DNA of 61,287 bases, taken from the NCBI GenBank assembly GCA_022071955.1, contig JAJVIM010000050.1, forward strand, positions 1-61,287, written 5' to 3'. Source of the DNA: Anaerolineae bacterium. Its GTDB lineage: Bacteria; Chloroflexota; Anaerolineae; 4572-78; J111. Below, piece after piece: positions 60,032-61,287 of this stretch (within the stretch, counting starts at the first letter, position 1; each line of letters starts with the position of its first letter). The notes under the pieces were generated by a model. That model saw nothing but the letters and a program-made list of their open reading frames with translations, was not told the DNA's origin and ran no database searches. The position numbers were made by a program, and so were the translations under genes.

Positions 60032-60068
60032 CTAAAAAACAAAGGGCCACACCTGAGTGTGACCCCTT
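60032..60068 (-). terminator. Hairpin plus T-run upstream of the AIR-synthase-like gene
   Basis: On the minus strand AAGGGGTCACAC faces GTGTGGCCCTT (five-base core CACAC/GTGTG plus a GGG/CCC extension with a mismatch), followed by TTTGTTTTTT. The hairpin with T-run is 15 to 50 bases upstream of the gene start, the place expected for an attenuator. Confidence 0.6.
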
Positions 60069-60071
60069 GCC

Positions 60072-60115
60072 GCGCCGTAGCATCTACCCGATGAACTGAG
60101 GTGATGCTACGGCGC
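60072..60115 (-). promoter_or_regulatory. Competing stem upstream of the terminator
   Basis: A 13-bp perfect stem: GCGCCGTAGCATC (60072-60084) with GATGCTACGGCGC (60103-60115). The bases 60098-60108 can instead pair with 60139-60149 (GAGGTGATGCT with AGCATCACCTC), which cover the ribosome site of the short leader reading frame. The two pairings exclude each other. Confidence 0.55.
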
Positions 60116-60137
60116 TGTGGTTACTACTGCTACACAT
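60084..60137 (-). CDS. Candidate 17-residue leader peptide
   Basis: A short reading frame, MCSSSNHSAVASPQFIG, preceded by AGGAGGTGATGCTT, that is, a strong Shine-Dalgarno at normal distance. It is followed by a stem and then a terminator, 67 bases before the AIR-synthase-like gene. Four of the first seven residues are serine or cysteine (CSSS, then S). This could be a control peptide whose translation decides between the two RNA pairings. The peptide is short and not proven to be translated. Confidence 0.45.
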   Translation of the reverse strand: MCSSSNHSAVASPQFIG

Positions 60138-60430
60138 AAGCATCACCTCCTCTTATATGGGATAGCAAGTTGGGAGGTGAGAATGTTCTGGACTCACCGT
60201 TGGCGATATTATTGCATAAATTCAATAAAAGTCAATCCAACGTTTTTATTTTGACTATGGAGTTCAATTCGGTTGCAACCGCTTGTTAAGCGGACTTTTG
60301 GGTTGCACATGATATTTTGTACGATTATACGCCACCTCACGTACTTTGACCACTTGCTTGAAGCAAAGGGTCTCTAACCCCTCTCCACGGACTCCCTGGG
60401 CTGAACTTGTAAGATAATCACGCCTATTTC
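60138..60430. promoter_or_regulatory. AT-rich spacer with unassigned inverted repeats
   Basis: No gene seen. GGTGAG-N11-CTCACC lies at about 60175-60197 and CCGCTT-GTT-AAGCGG at 60279-60293. The region shifts from about 60 percent GC to clearly AT-rich DNA at about 60200, which continues through the next gene. Confidence 0.4.
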
Positions 60431-61126
60431 CTAGACATTTTTCATTAGCCATTTATTTACGGCATCTATTTGTTCCTTGGTATGAAAACAGTGTTCTCCG
60501 CTTTGAAGTATTTCAAGATCGCAATGGAATTTCTTTACAAAATTATCTACAGTGAACCTTTCTGTTAAATTATCATTCGCCCCGTAAAAGATAGCTGTTG
60601 GATTATTCCATTTTGTTATTGGAGTTCCTTTTACATATGCATAATATGACCAAGATAAAGTTTCGCCCATCGGAATTGGTAAATCCTGGTTTTCTTTCAG
60701 CAAATCTTCACTTACATTAAACCAATTCATCATATTTTGGATCAATCGCTCCATGTCCAGAATGGGTGATAGAAAGAGACATTTACTAAATTTCAAATCT
60801 TGATAGGCGACTAAACTGAAATATACACCCAGACTACTACCAAATAGCGATATATTTTCCCATCTGCCAGTTACAAAATGGCCAATCAGTCGTAAATCAT
60901 AAACACCATTTTGAACCGTACATTTATAAGCTTCATTTTTTCTTTCTCCATGCTCAGGAAGATCAAAACTGACGACTTGATAACCTTTTCTTTCTGCTAT
61001 TTCAGCGAATCCTTCTGCCTCTTCTTTTTTTGACTTTTTACCATGAACAAAAATGTATACCTTGTCTGACGTGGCTCCCCATATTATCGCGGGTATTGAT
61101 TCAATTGTAATCGCTTGTTTCAGCAT
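60431..61126 (-). CDS. Alpha/beta hydrolase, AT-rich and probably acquired
   Basis: A roughly 231-residue alpha/beta-hydrolase-fold protein with the nucleophile elbow FGSSLG (near residues 92-97), a charge-relay aspartate in IFYGANDNLT (near 175-184), and a histidine in SGEHCFHT (near 205-212). The oxyanion region is YIFVHGKKS (near 24-32). The gene is much more AT-rich and lysine-rich than the rest of the window, which suggests recent transfer. Starts at 61126 (ATG) or 61174 (TTG) are both weakly supported; the ATG is given. Substrate unknown. Confidence 0.65.
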   Translation of the reverse strand: MLKQAITIESIPAIIWGATSDKVYIFVHGKKSKKEEAEGFAEIAERKGYQVVSFDLPEHGERKNEAYKCTVQNGVYDLRLIGHFVTGRWENISLFGSSLGVYFSLVAYQDLKFSKCLFLSPILDMERLIQNMMNWFNVSEDLLKENQDLPIPMGETLSWSYYAYVKGTPITKWNNPTAIFYGANDNLTERFTVDNFVKKFHCDLEILQSGEHCFHTKEQIDAVNKWLMKNV

Positions 61127-61287
61127 TCTAAGTAATACCTTGATATCTCTTTTTACAGAAGCCACGATTAGCAATTCGCCTGCATTGGGCTTGTTGTTAA
61201 TATGAAAAAGGAAGGCGACCCGCGTTCAGCGGATCGAACAACTTGATCCCCAACGGGGATAACGGTACCCTACCCCTACGTTGTAAG
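61127..61287. other. Right edge, unassigned
   Basis: No gene recognised. Near the end, GATCCCCAACGGGGAT (about 61245-61260) is a short palindrome. The sequence returns to higher GC. It resembles a CRISPR-type repeat only in having a small palindrome; there is one copy. Confidence 0.3.

Noticed and set aside
61200..61287. Start of a CRISPR array at the right edge
   Set aside because: Only one copy of the palindromic GATCCCCAACGGGGAT segment is present and no second repeat or spacer can be seen; no cas gene is near.

Overview
The window looks like a high-GC anaerobic Chloroflexota genome, probably Anaerolineae-like. This is inferred from gene content (bacterial Wood-Ljungdahl genes with RACo, an A/V-type ATPase, a BldC-like regulator) and from intergenic spacers crowded with heptamer arrays and short palindromes. 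No rRNA or tRNA was recognised, so the placement is not proven. Most genes have clear Shine-Dalgarno sites; the last gene on the right is much AT-richer.

Layout. 0.1-9 kb: 2-oxoacid:ferredoxin oxidoreductase gamma subunit, leucine dehydrogenase, MgtE, an M19 dipeptidase, and a minus-strand pair made of a GalU-like nucleotidyltransferase and a very large GHMP-kinase/UDP-sugar-pyrophosphorylase fusion. 9-15 kb: KimA-like potassium importer behind a structured leader, DUF1349 protein, cardiolipin synthase, FchA cyclohydrolase, cupin and zinc-ribbon genes, and a cysteine-rich PAS-LuxR regulator. 15.4-23.4 kb: hdrCBA-mvhDGA, the hydrogenase protease and an HTH-less cyclic-nucleotide-domain protein. 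23.6-39 kb: CODH/acetyl-CoA synthase cluster in the order BldC-HMA regulator, acsA, acsB, acsD, acsC, SnoaL-like gene, acsV/RACo, cooC, acsE, metV-metF fusion, degenerate phosphoesterase, second cooC. 39-48.2 kb (minus): nine-gene V/A-type ATPase operon headed by a second HTH-less cNMP-domain gene. 48.4-61 kb: MFS transporter, membrane-anchored phosphodiesterase, acyl-ligase/ACP/PlsC fusion, mgsA, 8-oxoguanine-deaminase-like amidohydrolase, TPR proteins, clpS, an AIR-synthase-like gene behind a candidate attenuator, and an AT-rich alpha/beta hydrolase.

How it works together (inference). H2 oxidised by MvhADG would feed HdrABC for flavin-based electron bifurcation. This would yield reduced ferredoxin for CODH/ACS and probably electrons for the MetV-MetF methylene-THF reductase. 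AcsE, AcsCD, AcsA and AcsB then build acetyl-CoA, with RACo and two CooC ATPases maintaining the corrinoid and nickel enzymes. FchA supplies one folate step. The ATPase c subunit carries a Gln...Glu-Thr set compatible with Na+ coupling.

Most unusual signals: a BldC-type/HMA-like fusion with an internal ribosome site, directly upstream of CODH and preceded by three 9-bp direct repeats; paired GTGA-N6-TCAC (Crp-like) sites in several promoters; two palindrome families with compensatory base changes; a repeat module whose end supplies the Shine-Dalgarno sequence of several genes; and a leader-peptide/attenuator arrangement near 60.1 kb.
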